Assembly: GCA_028583685.1 (NCBI GenBank)
Contig: JAMXIF010000077.1
Coordinates: forward strand, 11,313,122-11,377,121
Length of the DNA: 64,000 nt
Source: Petaurus breviceps papuanus
Lineage: Eukaryota > Chordata > Mammalia > Diprotodontia > Petauridae
Direction of reading: 5' to 3'
A model generated the notes under the pieces. It did not search any database, was not told the origin of the DNA, and saw only the letters and a program-made list of their open reading frames with translations. Both the position numbers and the translations under genes were made by a program. Positions 1 to 10,406 of the stretch are shown here, piece after piece (position 1 is the first letter of the stretch; each line of letters opens with the position of its first letter).

Positions 1-106
1 AGAAGTTGATAAAATATTTCTTGTCCTAACACATGCATTTACAGATATGTTTTTCACATTCTCTGGAGAACTGACTTCTGCCCATGGCGCAGAAAATAAA
101 ACCAAA

Positions 107-217
107 TGTTATTCAATTCAATTTAGTTCACCCAACATTTATTAAGTGGCTGCTGAGTTTAAGGCATTACACTAGGGGCTGGTAGACAAAGCAGGCCCCT
201 GTCAGCTAGGAGGTTAC
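107..217 (-). mobile_element. L2 LINE, 3'-end fragment
   Basis: The stretch reads as the reverse complement of the L2 3' terminus: 'acatttattaag' followed by a diverged form of the 'ctactatgtgccaggcactgtgc' block and the 'aggaggttacaa' block. It is old and diverged. Similar antisense L2 ends occur elsewhere in the window, for example near 42720. No coding capacity remains. Confidence 0.5.
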
Positions 218-235
218 AATTACTGGTATTGGGTA

Positions 236-416
236 GAGGCACCAAGGACTAATCACTGACTGGAATCAGAGGACTTCAGTAGGAATAATGCCTCCTACTC
301 GTGTGGGTTTGGGTAGCACATTAACTTCTCTGGGCCTCAGTGGCCCAGAGTGGAGTGGACTAGATGGCCTTTGAGGTCCCTTCCAACTCTCCATCTATGT
401 TTCTAAGTTCCTAAGT
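236..416 (+). mobile_element. MIR-type tRNA-derived SINE
   Basis: A SINE in sense orientation. The core region carries 'acttctctgggcctcag', and the end carries 'gactagatggcctttgagg' followed by 'tcccttccaactct', a tail shared with the copies at 7422 and 27375. The tRNA-like head is diverged, so the left edge is approximate. Confidence 0.6.
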
Positions 417-1124
417 TCCACTGTGTTCAGGCAAGTAAATGTTAGATGGCCTTAAAGGCCATCTACTCTACACAGAGGAACCCTCTGTTTTTAAAATCAA
501 TCATTTAAAGGGCAAAGTCTGTGCATGCAAAAGTGTTCTGTTGACCTTTATGGACATATGCCTATGAAGAAGAAGGTGATTTGCTATCTGTTCTCCAACA
601 GTGTGGTTTTATACTGTTTTATGTTTTATTTCATGCATTTACTTGTTTCAGAAATTCAAATTGACATGCCTTGTTCTTATCTACTCCTCCTACTGATTAT
701 TCACAGCTGACAGAAACAATTCTTGATTCAGGCCAGATCAGGCACAAGTAAAGCATGGAGAAAAAAATGGGCAAGCAATGGTTAGATTTTACATTATAAT
801 TATTTCTCAGTTTTCATTTGGTTTAAACAAAAAAAATGGGGTCACACATCTTGTTTATATTAAAACAAAAACTTGTGGGGAAAAAGTTGAAGAAGAGTTC
901 AGCCAAGCTCCCCCCGCCCCCCCCCATTTCGATGAAATTGGCATGAACAATTTCATTTCTCCTGTAAAGTCTCTGAATTCAACCCATTAATGGCCATTTC
1001 AGTTGACCCTAAAGGGATGGATAGAATTTTTTCAGACAATGCCAATGACCCTATGGATAGGACCACTTTCCTATTTCCATTCTTTGCCCAGGTTGACCTC
1101 TTTTCCATAATGTACTTCTTTCTT
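417..1124. other. Unassigned AT-rich stretch with a C homopolymer
   Basis: I recognise no repeat or exon here. Two short C-rich runs stand out, near 909-926 and 1201-1208. The small open frames in the stretch have no recognisable protein features. Confidence 0.5.
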
Positions 1125-1400
1125 ACTCTTGCTCAGAATCTCTAACTTCCTTCACAACAAAGTTCAGATGGCATAGGCTGATGCATATCTTCTCTAACTG
1201 CCCCCCCCATTTTTATTAATCTCCCACTCCTGAAATTATTTGGCCTTACTTTAAATATATGTTGATGTATTCTAACTGTATACATCTTCTACCACCACCA
1301 TATAAGGCAAGGCAAGACATCATTGAATCTTCTGTCTTTACTGTAGCTACAGATCTTTGAACAAAAAAGGTCCTTAACCAACGTTTATTAAATAGTTGAA
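1125..1400 (+). mobile_element. L2 LINE, 3' end
   Basis: Pyrimidine-rich text with the L2 landmarks in order: 'ctcctgaaattatttggcct', 'taactgtatacat', then 'gtttattaaatagttg' at the 3' end. The copy is diverged and non-coding. Confidence 0.5.
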
Positions 1401-1809
1401 ATCAACCGAATTGAGTTGCTCACGTGAACCAAACTTGACCTTATGTGTATTATTTCCTCACAACCATAGTCTCTCACCTGTGCAAAGAAGGGAAATAAGA
1501 CCATTAAAATATCTCATTTGGGCACTAAACTTGGTCAGTACGATTTTACAACATCTAGTTAGAATTATAATTGTGGTGGCTGTTTCCATTTACTTTGCTG
1601 TAGTCATTATGCATATTATTTTTCTTACTACGTCAACTTCTCTTTACATCAGTTTATATACATCTTTTCATGTTTTCTGCAACTGTCATATTCAGGTTTT
1701 TTCCCCTTATAGTCCAATATTATACCATCACATCCATATACTGCCTTTCATTTGGTCCATCTCTAATGGAGGGACACTGACTTTGTTTCTACTTCTTTGT
1801 TACATGGCA
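1401..1809. other. Unassigned stretch
   Basis: Unique-looking AT-rich DNA. A 147-codon open frame on the plus strand runs through it and into the following SINE. Its hydrophobic, Ser/Ile-rich composition is what AT-rich DNA gives by chance, and I see no domain in it. Confidence 0.45.
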
Positions 1810-1985
1810 CAAGGGGAAAGATCATTATCTTTACAGTAAGAGAACCTGGGATCAAGTCATCAATCTTCTACTTACTGATGTGACTCTGGGCGGTTTATTC
1901 AATCTCCTCTATCCTTAGATTCGTCAACTTTGAAACTAGATAGTATATTAGGTGACCTGTAATGTTCTAATTCTATGATCTTTCG
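1810..1985 (+). mobile_element. MIR-type SINE, diverged
   Basis: Degenerate sense SINE. It has 'agagaacctgggatcaagtc', then 'tgatgtgactctgggc', then an end resembling 'gtgacctgtaatgttctaat' and 'tctatgatc'. This is the same tail type as at 236. Confidence 0.45.
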
Positions 1986-2595
1986 ACTTCCCCTAATATA
2001 TGTTTTGTATTTCTATTGACACACGAAAAATAAGATTATGTAGTCAGTGGATAATATACTTGCGGTAAGGAGAAATATGCCTTTGACATATCCTCATGTG
2101 TATCTCTGTTCAAGTTACTTAGCCTTAATACTCTATTTAAATGTACAAGTTAAGTTTCAAAGAAAATATCTTCTGGCACTTGTAGAAGGAGCATACTTAT
2201 TGCTAACTTCCTATACCAATGTAATCAAGTCTTTTAAGTTGGAGAATGAGGCAGAGTGGTTTAATAGAAATACAGGCTCAGAGTCCGCAATTTTTGAGTT
2301 TAAACTCCACTCTGTATTTGTGAAGGGGGAGGGCAAAGTCTAGAAAGTCAGAAGGTAGACTGACCAGACTTAGCCACTACCCAAATGGAAGTCCCTAAAT
2401 AATCCATCAATGGGAGACAGGGGGCTGGCATGGTGAGAGGAATGTTCTAGAAAGGGAAGGTCTCCAAATACATGGATATTGCAGGATAAGAGGGTCCCAG
2501 ATAATAATGGGAGTTCCAAGATACCTGAGGCATGGTGACAGTCCAGAAAGTTAGAAGCAGAGTAAGGAGAATAAATAAAAGTTAGTCCAGAATAG
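1986..2595. other. Unassigned stretch
   Basis: There is no confident assignment. A purine-rich part (about 2325-2570) holds loosely similar 'tctagaaag' and 'gtccagaaagttagaag' words that might be remnants of an old tandem structure. A degenerate SINE head may lie near 2246-2310. Confidence 0.35.
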
Positions 2596-2665
2596 AGACA
2601 AAGTATATTAAATGCATCATCTTATCTAGGCCTCACAATCCTGTGAAGTAGGTAACAATAATAGT
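2596..2665 (-). mobile_element. MIR fragment
   Basis: A short piece resembling the antisense MIR tail: 'cttatctaggcctcacaatc' then 'ctgtgaagtaggtaacaata'. Only this block is recognisable. Confidence 0.4.
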
Positions 2666-2879
2666 AGAAATTATTTTATGAAATTTAATGTATCTCATTT
2701 TGCTTAATAATCATGTTTTCCAAAGAAGAGTTTTTTGGAGGTGGACTTTAGGGATATCAAAACACAAGAAATTATACACACATATGTTCATATTATTTAC
2801 ATTTGTTACTTGTACATTTAAAAATATTTTGGTTAGTTTGACTTTATTTTAATCATTATTGGTTAAAGCATATACCCAC
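2666..2879. other. Unassigned AT-rich stretch
   Basis: Nothing recognised between the MIR fragment and the following L2 copy. Confidence 0.4.
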
Positions 2880-3418
2880 TGCCGTAGTTCATTTACTATA
2901 ATGCCCCTTTATCACCTTTCTTCTGACATTGCCACCACTTTGGGATAGGCTCTTATTTCCTCTTGCCTGCACTATTGCCATGGTTTGCTCATGGATATCC
3001 ATGTGTCAAGTCCTTCCCCATTTGGGTCCATCCTCCATTCATCCCCTAAGATGATCTTTCTAAAGGTCAGGTCTGACCATGAAACCACTCTAATCAGTAG
3101 GCTATAGTGTCTCCCTGTTGTCTCCAGGATCAAACACAGAATCATCTAGTTTGCATTAAAAGTCCTTCATGACCTAGCCGCCTTATAGCTTTCCAGTCTT
3201 CCTACACCTTATTCACTTTCATGTTCTCTTCAATCCAGTGACAATAGACTCTTTGCTCTTCTTTCCATAAGACATTCCATTTCTCATCCCCAGGCATTTT
3301 CTCTGGCTGATCCACATACCTAGAAGTGGAATGTATTTTTTCATCTCTGCCTCTAGGCATCTATTGTTTCCTTCAAGCCCCAGTCAAAATCCCACTTCCT
3401 ATGGGAAGACTTCCCCCA
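2880..3418 (+). mobile_element. L2 LINE, ORF2 C-terminal part and 3' region
   Basis: The best L2 copy in the window. Landmarks in order are 'tgcctgcactattgccatgg', 'gatgatctttctaaaggtca' then 'ggtctgaccatg', 'ctccctgttgtctccaggat', 'gtccttcatgacctagccgc', 'tccagtcttcctacacctta' and 'cttcaagccccagtcaaaat'. It is cut off before the terminal repeat, where a TA/TG microsatellite begins. It carries no open reverse transcriptase frame. Confidence 0.75.
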
Positions 3419-3540
3419 TATATATATTTTTTTATATATTTGTGTTTGTGTACGCATAAATGTATACATATATATGTGCATGCACATGTATACATACATA
3501 CACATATGTGTGCATTTCTGTGTTTATATCTATGTTAATA
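3419..3540. repeat. TA/TG-rich microsatellite
   Basis: Low-complexity alternation of 'tatata', 'tgtgt' and 'acatacata' units directly after the L2 copy. Open frames through it are compositional artefacts. Confidence 0.7.
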
Positions 3541-3570
3541 TCTTTCTGTCTATCTATATGCATATTTTCT

Positions 3571-3691
3571 TTCTGGATGAAGTACATGGTACACTTAAAA
3601 CTCTGTTGGCTTCCAGCAGAGATTTAGAAAGAATGTATTCTCAATAATTACACCATTTATTCTGAAACAAGCACTGATTTGTTCATGGGTA
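3571..3691 (+). repeat. Diverged direct repeat, copy A
   Basis: This stretch resembles 4223-4358 over its length: 'gtacacttaaaactctgttg', 'ccagcagagatttagaaaga', 'accatttattctgaaacaag' and 'actgatttgttcatgggtac'. The copies lie about 650 bases apart in the same orientation. They may be an old segmental duplication or two copies of one unnamed repeat. Confidence 0.6.
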
Positions 3692-3715
3692 CTAAATGGT
3701 TGGAGTCACAGAGGT

Positions 3716-3762
3716 GATAGGTAGATAGGTGGATAGATAGATCTATAGATAGATAGATAGAT

Positions 3763-3809
<47 letters not shown>

Positions 3810-3812
3810 GAT
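3716..3812. repeat. (GATA)n microsatellite
   Basis: Imperfect GATA units, with the longest clean run at about 3762-3809. It separates copies A and B of the diverged direct repeat. The reverse-strand 'YLSI' open frame is an artefact of the repeat. Confidence 0.9.
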
Positions 3813-4222
3813 CATAGTATAATTGATAAAGATGAAGATATAGATATAAAGATAGGCATACTGTTATTGTCCCTCCATTCTTAATTTTCTTTCTTATGAA
3901 AATTTTGTGACAAGATATCACCAAAAATCAATATCTTTGAGCTCTATTTTCAAACAAAACATTTTATCAACATGAGTATCTGGCATTCTACACTGATTGG
4001 GAATACTTCATGAAGATCAAAAATAAGTTACAACTTGCAGGTTCATTCATTTGCTAAAGGAATAAATGAAAACACTCGTTTTTTGTTTTTGTTTTCCCTC
4101 TCTAGTACTTCAATAGCAGTTTCTCCTAAACATGCCACTGTCAAATTCTAAATCATCTTAAGAGGTCTGGGAAATTTGGGAAACAAACAATCTTATGGAG
4201 AAATGCAAAGGCCAAAGGTTGC
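3813..4222. other. Unassigned stretch between the direct-repeat copies
   Basis: AT-rich DNA with a degenerate GATA tail at its start. I recognise no other element. Confidence 0.4.
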
Positions 4223-4358
4223 CTTTTTGGATAAAATGCAGGGTACACTTAGAATTCTTTGACCTCCATCAGAGCTTTGGAAAGAATGCAGTGTTATTAA
4301 GTCTTATCAACACTGAAACCATTTACTCTGAAAGAAACAGTGATTTGTTTATGGGCAC
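4223..4358 (+). repeat. Diverged direct repeat, copy B
   Basis: Partner of 3571-3691. Shared blocks are 'gggtacacttagaattcttt', 'tccatcagagctttggaaag', 'accatttactctgaaagaaa' and 'cagtgatttgtttatgggca'. Small insertions relative to copy A are visible around 'gtgttattaagtcttatc'. Confidence 0.6.
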
Positions 4359-4829
4359 ATACTGCTTTTATTTCATAAAGGACCTACAGAATAAAACTCA
4401 CTGCCCAAGATGCAATTAAGTTACTCTCCTAAGTTTTTACTTTGAGCAGCTCTCAAGAATGGATATGGCCAAAATTTCATAATTTATAATTTTTGAAATT
4501 TTTTTGTTATTGCTGGGGATAATGCTGGGTTGAGGGGCTCCCCTTGTACCTGCAATCTATAACTCTCAAAGTTCTTATCATCCTCTCCCTTCAAAGAGGG
4601 AGTTGTCATGCTGTGAGAGGATATGCCTTAATCAGCAGTTTAAAGCTTGCCCATCAGGAAGGAATGAATGGAAGTAGGAAATTGAAACACTTTGAAAGAT
4701 ATTCAGCATCTGTGCAAGGAAGTAAAGGGTTTCTTTGAATATTTTTTTTTACTATTTGTAAGTAAATAAAGATTTAGAAAGAAGAGAAAATCTACCCTAC
4801 AAAAAAAAATTCCATTTTGGGTCCAAATG
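4359..4829. other. Unassigned stretch
   Basis: AT-rich DNA without a recognised repeat or exon. It includes short T and A homopolymers near 4740 and 4800. Confidence 0.4.
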
Positions 4830-5620
4830 AGAAATTATCACAATTCAAGAGAATCATTCTCCTTAACTTATTTGGGGATTACTCAGTTCTTGATGTGACC
4901 CCCTTTTTTGTTAGTTTGTTTAGCAGATCCCTTGGGGAAGGTAAGAATGAAACCAATTTACAACCTAACAAAATATAATGTAAAAATAATGTATAACAAC
5001 TGAAAATCATCAGCTTATTAAATGGTAAGGTTCTGCTGAATAATGAAATGGATAAGTTTCATAATTTAATGATTGTACAGTAATTCTGACAGGCAAAATA
5101 AATTAGTTTTATATGGAGAGCCTCAATCTGCTTCAGGTAGAAGAATTTTTCCTCTATTCAGCCTCATATGTTATAAAGTGATGACATCCATCTGTTATGT
5201 ATTCAGGTGTATCACATCATGCTGGGAATGCAACAATTGGCCACGATCCATTACCCTAATCCCACCTCCAAATTATTTTTCTCTTGGGTCATTCAAGAAT
5301 GGCTGTGGTAGAAATAACCCAATATGTAATTATCCAACAAAGCCTTGGCAGAGTTCAAGGGGAAATAATTATGTTTGCTTTTCATTTCAAGGTAACTTTG
5401 GTGCAATCAAAATATTACCAATGAATTGCCTGCTACAGAATCACCATTTAATCCATACTTTCTTGGCTTTTTCAGACAGCGATGTTGTTATGCCCACATA
5501 TTTTGATTTCTCAATAACAACTGCATAAATCCCTTTTGAGATGCTATTTGGTATGGGAGGAAATTACCTGATATCCTATAAACAATGGAATGAGGAATCC
5601 AGGAGTCATTTTGTACAATA
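4830..5620. other. Repeat-poor block, candidate conserved non-coding DNA
   Basis: A stretch of normal complexity with no recognisable repeat, containing homeodomain-type TAATTA-like words ('atgtaattatcc', 'ggaaataattatg') around 5325-5375. A 151-codon plus-strand open frame (5073-5528) lies inside it. Its product is rich in Cys, Asn, Ser and Pro with no domain I recognise, so I do not call it a gene. Regulatory status is inference only. Confidence 0.3.
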
Positions 5621-5847
5621 AACTATACAGACTGACAATGAACTAACTAGTGTGGGGCTGTCACCATGTTGCCTCATTTAGAGCAAATTTAGAGAGTGTT
5701 TGAAACAAAGAAAACAATGAAGTTCAGGATATTATTAGCAATAATAACTAATTGGAATGGAAAATTAATTACTCCCTGAATTCATCCAGGGACCTTTTGC
5801 ATGAGACATTCCATAATAAAACCGTTTTTCCCCCCTCTTCTAGCTTA

Positions 5848-6121
5848 GAATGAGCAAGTAGGTGGTGCAGTATACTGAGTGCTGGGCTTTGAGTCAGAAA
5901 GACCTGAGTTCAAAACTTATTTCAGACATTCACTAGCTATGTGACCTTGGGTAAGTCATTTAACCCTATTTACTTCAGTTTTCTCATCTGTAAAATAAGT
6001 TGGAGAAGGAAATGGTAAACCACTCCAGTATATTTGCAAAAAATAAACATACAAATCAAAAAAACAAACTGAAAATGGGGTCACGAAGAGTTGGACACTA
6101 CTGAAATGACTGAGTATGACA
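5848..6121 (+). mobile_element. MAR1-type tRNA-derived SINE, near full length
   Basis: The head is 'aagtaggtggtgcagtatac'. The body has 'agacctgagttcaaaactta', 'tgtgaccttgggtaagtcat' and 'ctcatctgtaaaataagttg'. The tail has 'gagaaggaaatggtaaacca', 'ggggtcacgaagagttggac' and 'tgaaatgactga'. The order matches the long marsupial SINE and the copy at 29907. Confidence 0.85.
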
Positions 6122-6479
6122 TTAGCTTACAAAGACTTTAGTGGCCCAGTGAATAAGGAAAGATAGAAGGTTATGACATAATATACAATTTCGGTATATT
6201 ATGTAGGACCTAAAGTTCATAGTCTTATTCAGAAACCCACATTTTGAGATGTTCATGAATCTTGATAGCTCTGTGTTTGTGCCTGGGTATTTACTGGTCA
6301 AGGGTCAAAAACAAAAGCAAAAACATCAACCCAAAAAATGTGAGCTGAGGCTTACTCTGTGAAGGAGAAAACTCTATTGTATATCCTTAGTGGAGAGTTA
6401 ACTTTCTCCTATTTCTGAGGTGCAATAAGTCGATCTTATTTCAGGGATTTCATTTTCAGAAAGCACTTTCTATCGGTTA
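6122..6479. other. Unassigned stretch
   Basis: Unique-looking DNA. I see nothing to annotate. Confidence 0.4.
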
Positions 6480-6665
6480 ATTGCTATGCTACACAGCCAA
6501 CTTTGCAAGGCTATGCTCACTGTACAAATGAGGAAAACAAGGGATAAAGAGTTTCAGTCTCTTGCCTAGGTTTACACTTCAAGTCCGTGGAAAAACTTGT
6601 ATTAAAACCCAGGTCTCCAGAGCCCCAGGATTTTAATTAGGCTAATAAGCCATGCTACCTTCCCT
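6480..6665 (-). mobile_element. MIR-type SINE
   Basis: Antisense SINE: 'tgtacaaatgaggaaaacaa', 'gtctcttgcctaggtttaca', 'attaaaacccaggtctccag' and a degenerate tRNA-like head at 'taagccatgctacct'. Confidence 0.6.
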
Positions 6666-7421
6666 GATCATTAGAGCTTAGGTTTTGGCATTCACTAACA
6701 CTAGGCTCAAAACTCTCCCCTCCCCCATGAGTGAAAAATTGCTGCCTTTCATAAGGTTAATACACATCAAGAGATACACCAATTATGCAAAACCCTAATC
6801 TTTGTAGTTTATCTATCCCTAGGGTGTAGAGTCAAATGTGAACACACACCTTGGGCCTTAACAGAGCAAAGGGATTCATTTATTTCTATAGGTATCTTTG
6901 CCTATTCCCTGATTTAGTAAAGTGTTTCTAAGTAAACTACATGCTATTCACAAAAGGAAATGTGATTCTGAGGGAATGAGAAATGTAAGAGGAAAGATTT
7001 CTTTTACACTTTATTGATGTAGTTTCCTTTTTTATTACTGTAATTTCCAAATATACTTCCCCCTTCCCAAAGAGTCATCCCCTGTGGTAATACTGTTCCA
7101 TGTGGGCAAGCTGGGATGATTTCCTGAGAAGAGTCCTGCAACACTGTGTATATGTAGGGAGATGTGACTTCCAATTGGCTAAGAGGCCTCTGATATGATG
7201 CCACTGCATGTGTGTAGAAAGATAAGATGTAGGAGAGAATTAATAGAAGACAGAGGAAGAAAGAAATGATAGAGAAAAGAAGAATCAATGCCAGGACTTT
7301 GAATGATGGGAGCTGGGTTCTTATAGGTTTATAACAATTTTTCTTTTGAGAGAAGAAAAAACTTAATTCCACAAAACTAAAAATGTATCAGTGGAGTGAG
7401 ACTGTTGTTGAGATGGATCCT
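6666..7421. other. Unassigned stretch
   Basis: No recognised repeat. A 122-codon minus-strand frame (7004-7372) is open but has an unremarkable, Ser/Leu-rich product with no motif I can support. Confidence 0.4.
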
Positions 7422-7617
7422 GATGCAATAGAAAGAGCAATGAATTTAGAGTTATAGGGTAGTTGGGTTAATTTTCTGTTTCTGCTACATTACAGCACTG
7501 TGACCTTAGAAAGCTCAGAACTTCTCTGGGCCTTAGTTCCATTATTTGTTACATAAGAGGCATAGACTAGTTGGTCTTTAAGGTCTTTACCAACTCTGAA
7601 TCCATGATCCTATGTTT
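7422..7617 (+). mobile_element. MIR-type SINE
   Basis: Sense copy with 'gcaatagaaagagcaatgaa', 'cttctctgggccttagttcc' and the tail 'gactagttggtctttaaggt', as in the copy at 236. It abuts the following L2. Confidence 0.6.
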
Positions 7618-7922
7618 GAGACACTATGTCCCACCTAGGGCTATCTTCACTAGACATTCCTCATGCATGAAACGCCCTCTCTGGCCATCATTGACTCCTT
7701 CTTTTACTTCCTTCAAGTCGCAGCTAAAATCCCATCTTCTACAGGATTTCTAGTTCCTTCTCTCCATTGATTGTTTCCTGTTTATCCCATATGTGGCTAC
7801 ATTGTATAGAGCTACTTGAAGAGCAGGGACTCTCTTTTGTCTCCCTTTGTATCCCAGTGGTTAGCACAGTGCCTGTTACATAGTAGACTCTTAATATTTA
7901 CTGACTTATTGATGGACTTACA
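7618..7922 (+). mobile_element. L2 LINE, 3' end
   Basis: L2 landmarks in order: 'acttccttcaagtcgcagct', 'aaaatcccatcttctacagg', 'gaagagcagggactctcttt', 'gtatcccagtggttagcaca', 'gtgcctgttacatagtagac' and terminal 'ttactgacttattgatgg'. Confidence 0.75.
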
Positions 7923-8214
7923 AAGCTAGATAGCTATAAGTTTCCCTACTGGTCAATTCAGTGAACGAATAATTTCAAATTAAGGTGATAAGTTTTTATT
8001 ATTGTTTTTTTTTTGTCTGGTCTTAAGGTATATTGTGTAGATCTGTTCATCAAATTAATGGGATTTGTGATGGGGGGGGGCAGAGACAGAGAGACAGACA
8101 CAGAGAGACAGATAGAACCAGAAATAGAAGAGTGATTGGATTTATGATTTCATTTTTATAGGAAACTTCCACAAGAAGAAACCCCTCTACTAGTATAGAT
8201 TAACCTCTAATCTG
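7923..8214. other. Unassigned stretch with a G run and CAGA-rich patch
   Basis: Mostly AT-rich DNA. A G homopolymer at about 8074-8082 leads into a 'cagagaga/cagaca' low-complexity patch ending near 8117. Confidence 0.5.
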
Positions 8215-8348
8215 CAACTTATAGTCAAAGAGAGTTGCCTAAAACTATAGACTTGGTGACTTTCCACAGATTTACACAGTCAATAGATAATAAACATCTT
8301 TGTCCTACTCCAGGTCAAGTCTTCTGGTGCAAAGTCAATTGCTCTGCA
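8215..8348 (-). mobile_element. MIR-type SINE, diverged
   Basis: Antisense words 'caaagagagttgcctaaaac', 'cttggtgactttccacagat' and 'ctactccaggtcaagtcttc' follow the usual antisense SINE order. The match is weak. Confidence 0.4.
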
Positions 8349-8349
8349 C

Positions 8350-8391
8350 AGACACACACACACACGCACACACACACACACACACACACAC
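8350..8391. repeat. (CA)n microsatellite
   Basis: About twenty CA units with one CG interruption near 8367. The 'HTHTHT' frame across it is an artefact. Confidence 0.9.
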
Positions 8392-8424
8392 GAAATAATT
8401 ATTGTATTGCCAGAAACTATTGCA

Positions 8425-8668
8425 TATTAGAAGCCTTCCCTAACTCCTCCAAATTCTTTTGATTTCCCTGTGTTGATTATTTCTTTTTATCCTGTATATA
8501 TCTTGTTTATATGTAGTGTTTTCATGTTGTTTTCCCCATTAGACTGTGAGTTCCTTGGGAACAGGTATTGTCATTTACCTTTGTTTGCATTCCTAACACC
8601 TAACACTGGGTCTGTAAAATAATTGACACTTAAGGAATACCAATTGACTGACTAAATGATTGACTGAA
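8425..8668 (+). mobile_element. L2 LINE, 3' end
   Basis: 'tagaagccttccctaactcc', 'cccattagactgtgagttcc', 'ttgggaacaggtattgtc', 'attcctaacacctaacactg' and the 3' end 'ccaattgactgactaaatga'. Confidence 0.75.
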
Positions 8669-8849
8669 GGATGGTAGGGAGGTATATTTTCTCACTTGAA
8701 AAAGATAAATTTAAAAGACTGCAGCCAGTCATAATGTTTCCTTGAACACATTTTCACTCAGTCTAAATTCACATAGCAGTCTTTTGCCCCTCATCCTTTT
8801 TTCCAACACTTTCTGATATTAGTAACATAGAACACACATTGCATTTTTG
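8669..8849. other. Unassigned stretch
   Basis: Short unique interval between an L2 and a SINE. Confidence 0.4.
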
Positions 8850-9060
8850 AAAGGCAGCTAGATATAACATAATAGAGGTGTCATAGGACAGAAAGCTGGG
8901 AAGATCTGTATTCAAATGTGACCTCAGACACTTACTAGCTGTGTGATTTGCCTCAGTTTTCACAGCTGCAAAATGTAGATAATAGTGGCCCCTTCCTCCC
9001 AGGGTTGTTGTGAGCCCAAATTAAAGAATATCTGTAAAATGCATGACAAAGCACCCCCAA
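8850..9060 (+). mobile_element. tRNA-derived SINE (MIR/MAR1 head)
   Basis: The head is 'aaaggcagctagatataaca'. The body has 'gtgacctcagacacttacta', 'gctgtgtgatttgcctcag' and 'ctcccagggttgttgtgagc'. A stretch between 'tgtgtga' and 'tttgcctcag' is missing relative to other copies. Confidence 0.75.
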
Positions 9061-9344
9061 AATTCTACTCAAATGCTTTATCCCTTCCCTTTTTGGCCCC
9101 CTCCTTCCTCCCCACAATTGCCATCATCAACTTGTAATCAATAGAATCACCTTTTGAATTTTGCTTCTAAAACTTATGTGAACATAGGAACTGACCTAAT
9201 TTTAAAGTCTCACTTTATTTCTTTGTAAAATCAACATAATAATGCTTGTAGATCCTACATAATATAATTGTGGATTGAGATAAAGTATATAAAGGGGGTC
9301 GTTAGCCTTAACCTTCTTTGTAAATATCAGGCAATTATTGGTTG
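9061..9344. other. Unassigned stretch
   Basis: No recognised element. Confidence 0.4.
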
Positions 9345-10060
9345 GTCATTAAGTCACTCACAAACATTTATTCAGTAATTTTTTTTTTTTGTCCCAGACA
9401 CTGCGCTAAGCTCCAGAGATATGCAAGGCAAATAGAATCCCTGAACACAAGACTATCACATTATAACTAGACAAATAAAAATGAAAATAACTATGCAGAT
9501 ATATGGCATATCTAGAGTACATGGAAAGAAATCTTAAAGAGGAAAGCCCTAGTAACTGGAGGAAACAGGAAGGGCTTGCAAGAAAGACCTCTTGTGGTAT
9601 TAGAGAGTTAAGGAATGATATACAATGAGGTGTGAGAATTGTTACCACCTAAAAGGATCAAGGAAGGTTTCCTGGAGGAGACAGTAAATGAGTTAGGTTT
9701 TTTAAAATACGTAAAAATTCAATGAGGAGGAAATTGACGAGGACAAAGAAAGGTTTTCCTAGCATAGTGAAAGGTTTGATCAAAGGTTCAGAGGCAAGAG
9801 GGCAGAGTTCATGTTCAAGGGACAAAGGGCTGCCTAATTTGCATGAAATGTAGAGTTCATGGAAAAGAGACATCTGAAACAAGCCTGGAAAGGTCGGTAT
9901 CAGGTTGTACAGTATCTTCAGTGCCTGGCAGGGAGATTCAAATGTCTGTGTTAGGCAATAAGAAGCCAATAAAGATTTTTGTGTGGGTGCAATTGTAGAT
10001 TATTCTGGTAGTGGCATGAAGGACACATTAAAGGTGAGGAGGTGAAACATTATTATTACA
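9345..10060 (-). mobile_element. L2 LINE, 3' part
   Basis: Antisense L2 over roughly 700 bases. It has the 3' end 'cacaaacatttattcagtaa', then 'ggtttcctggaggagacagt', 'tcagaggcaagagggcag', 'caataagaagccaataaaga' and 'tagattattctggtagtggc'. The last blocks are the reverse complement of the L2 region seen in sense at 2880-3418. Confidence 0.65.
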
Positions 10061-10221
10061 GCAGACTAAATGGAGGGTAATGAGCAACACTACTAGAAGG
10101 CAGGTATGAATCTGAAAGATGCTCTAAAGGTAGAATTGGTAGGACTTTGCAATTAAATATATGTGAATGTTGACAGAAAGGGAAGAGTCTAAAAGAATAC
10201 AAAGCTTACAGTAAAGAGGCT
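10061..10221. other. Unassigned stretch, possibly further antisense L2
   Basis: Words such as 'aatgttgacagaaagggaag' fit the more 5' antisense L2 sequence, but the match is too weak to extend the call. Confidence 0.35.
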
Positions 10222-10316
10222 GGAGATGTTGTGATGGTGATGTGATGTGATGGTTATGTAATGTGATGTGATGTTACAACATGATGTAAGGTAATGTGTT
10301 ACAGATGGTGATGTGG
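10222..10316. repeat. GATGTGATG-type short tandem repeat
   Basis: Degenerate 5-base to 10-base units 'gatgtgatgt', 'ggttatgtaatgtgatgt' and 'gtaatgtgt' across about 95 bases. Confidence 0.7.
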
Positions 10317-10406
10317 ATAGAAATAATTTAATAGAAAAAGAAACTAGATTAGGTAAAAGGCAATACAATTTTAGGCAGATTGTGTTTGAAATTGTAGTGG
10401 AAGGGG

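Noticed and set aside
5073-5528. A 151-residue open frame as a protein-coding gene
   Set aside because: No domain, no splice or start context that I can defend, and an unusual composition. Kept only as part of a candidate non-coding block.
7004-7372. A 122-residue minus-strand open frame
   Set aside because: No motif, no homologue recognised, and a composition expected from pyrimidine-biased AT-rich DNA.
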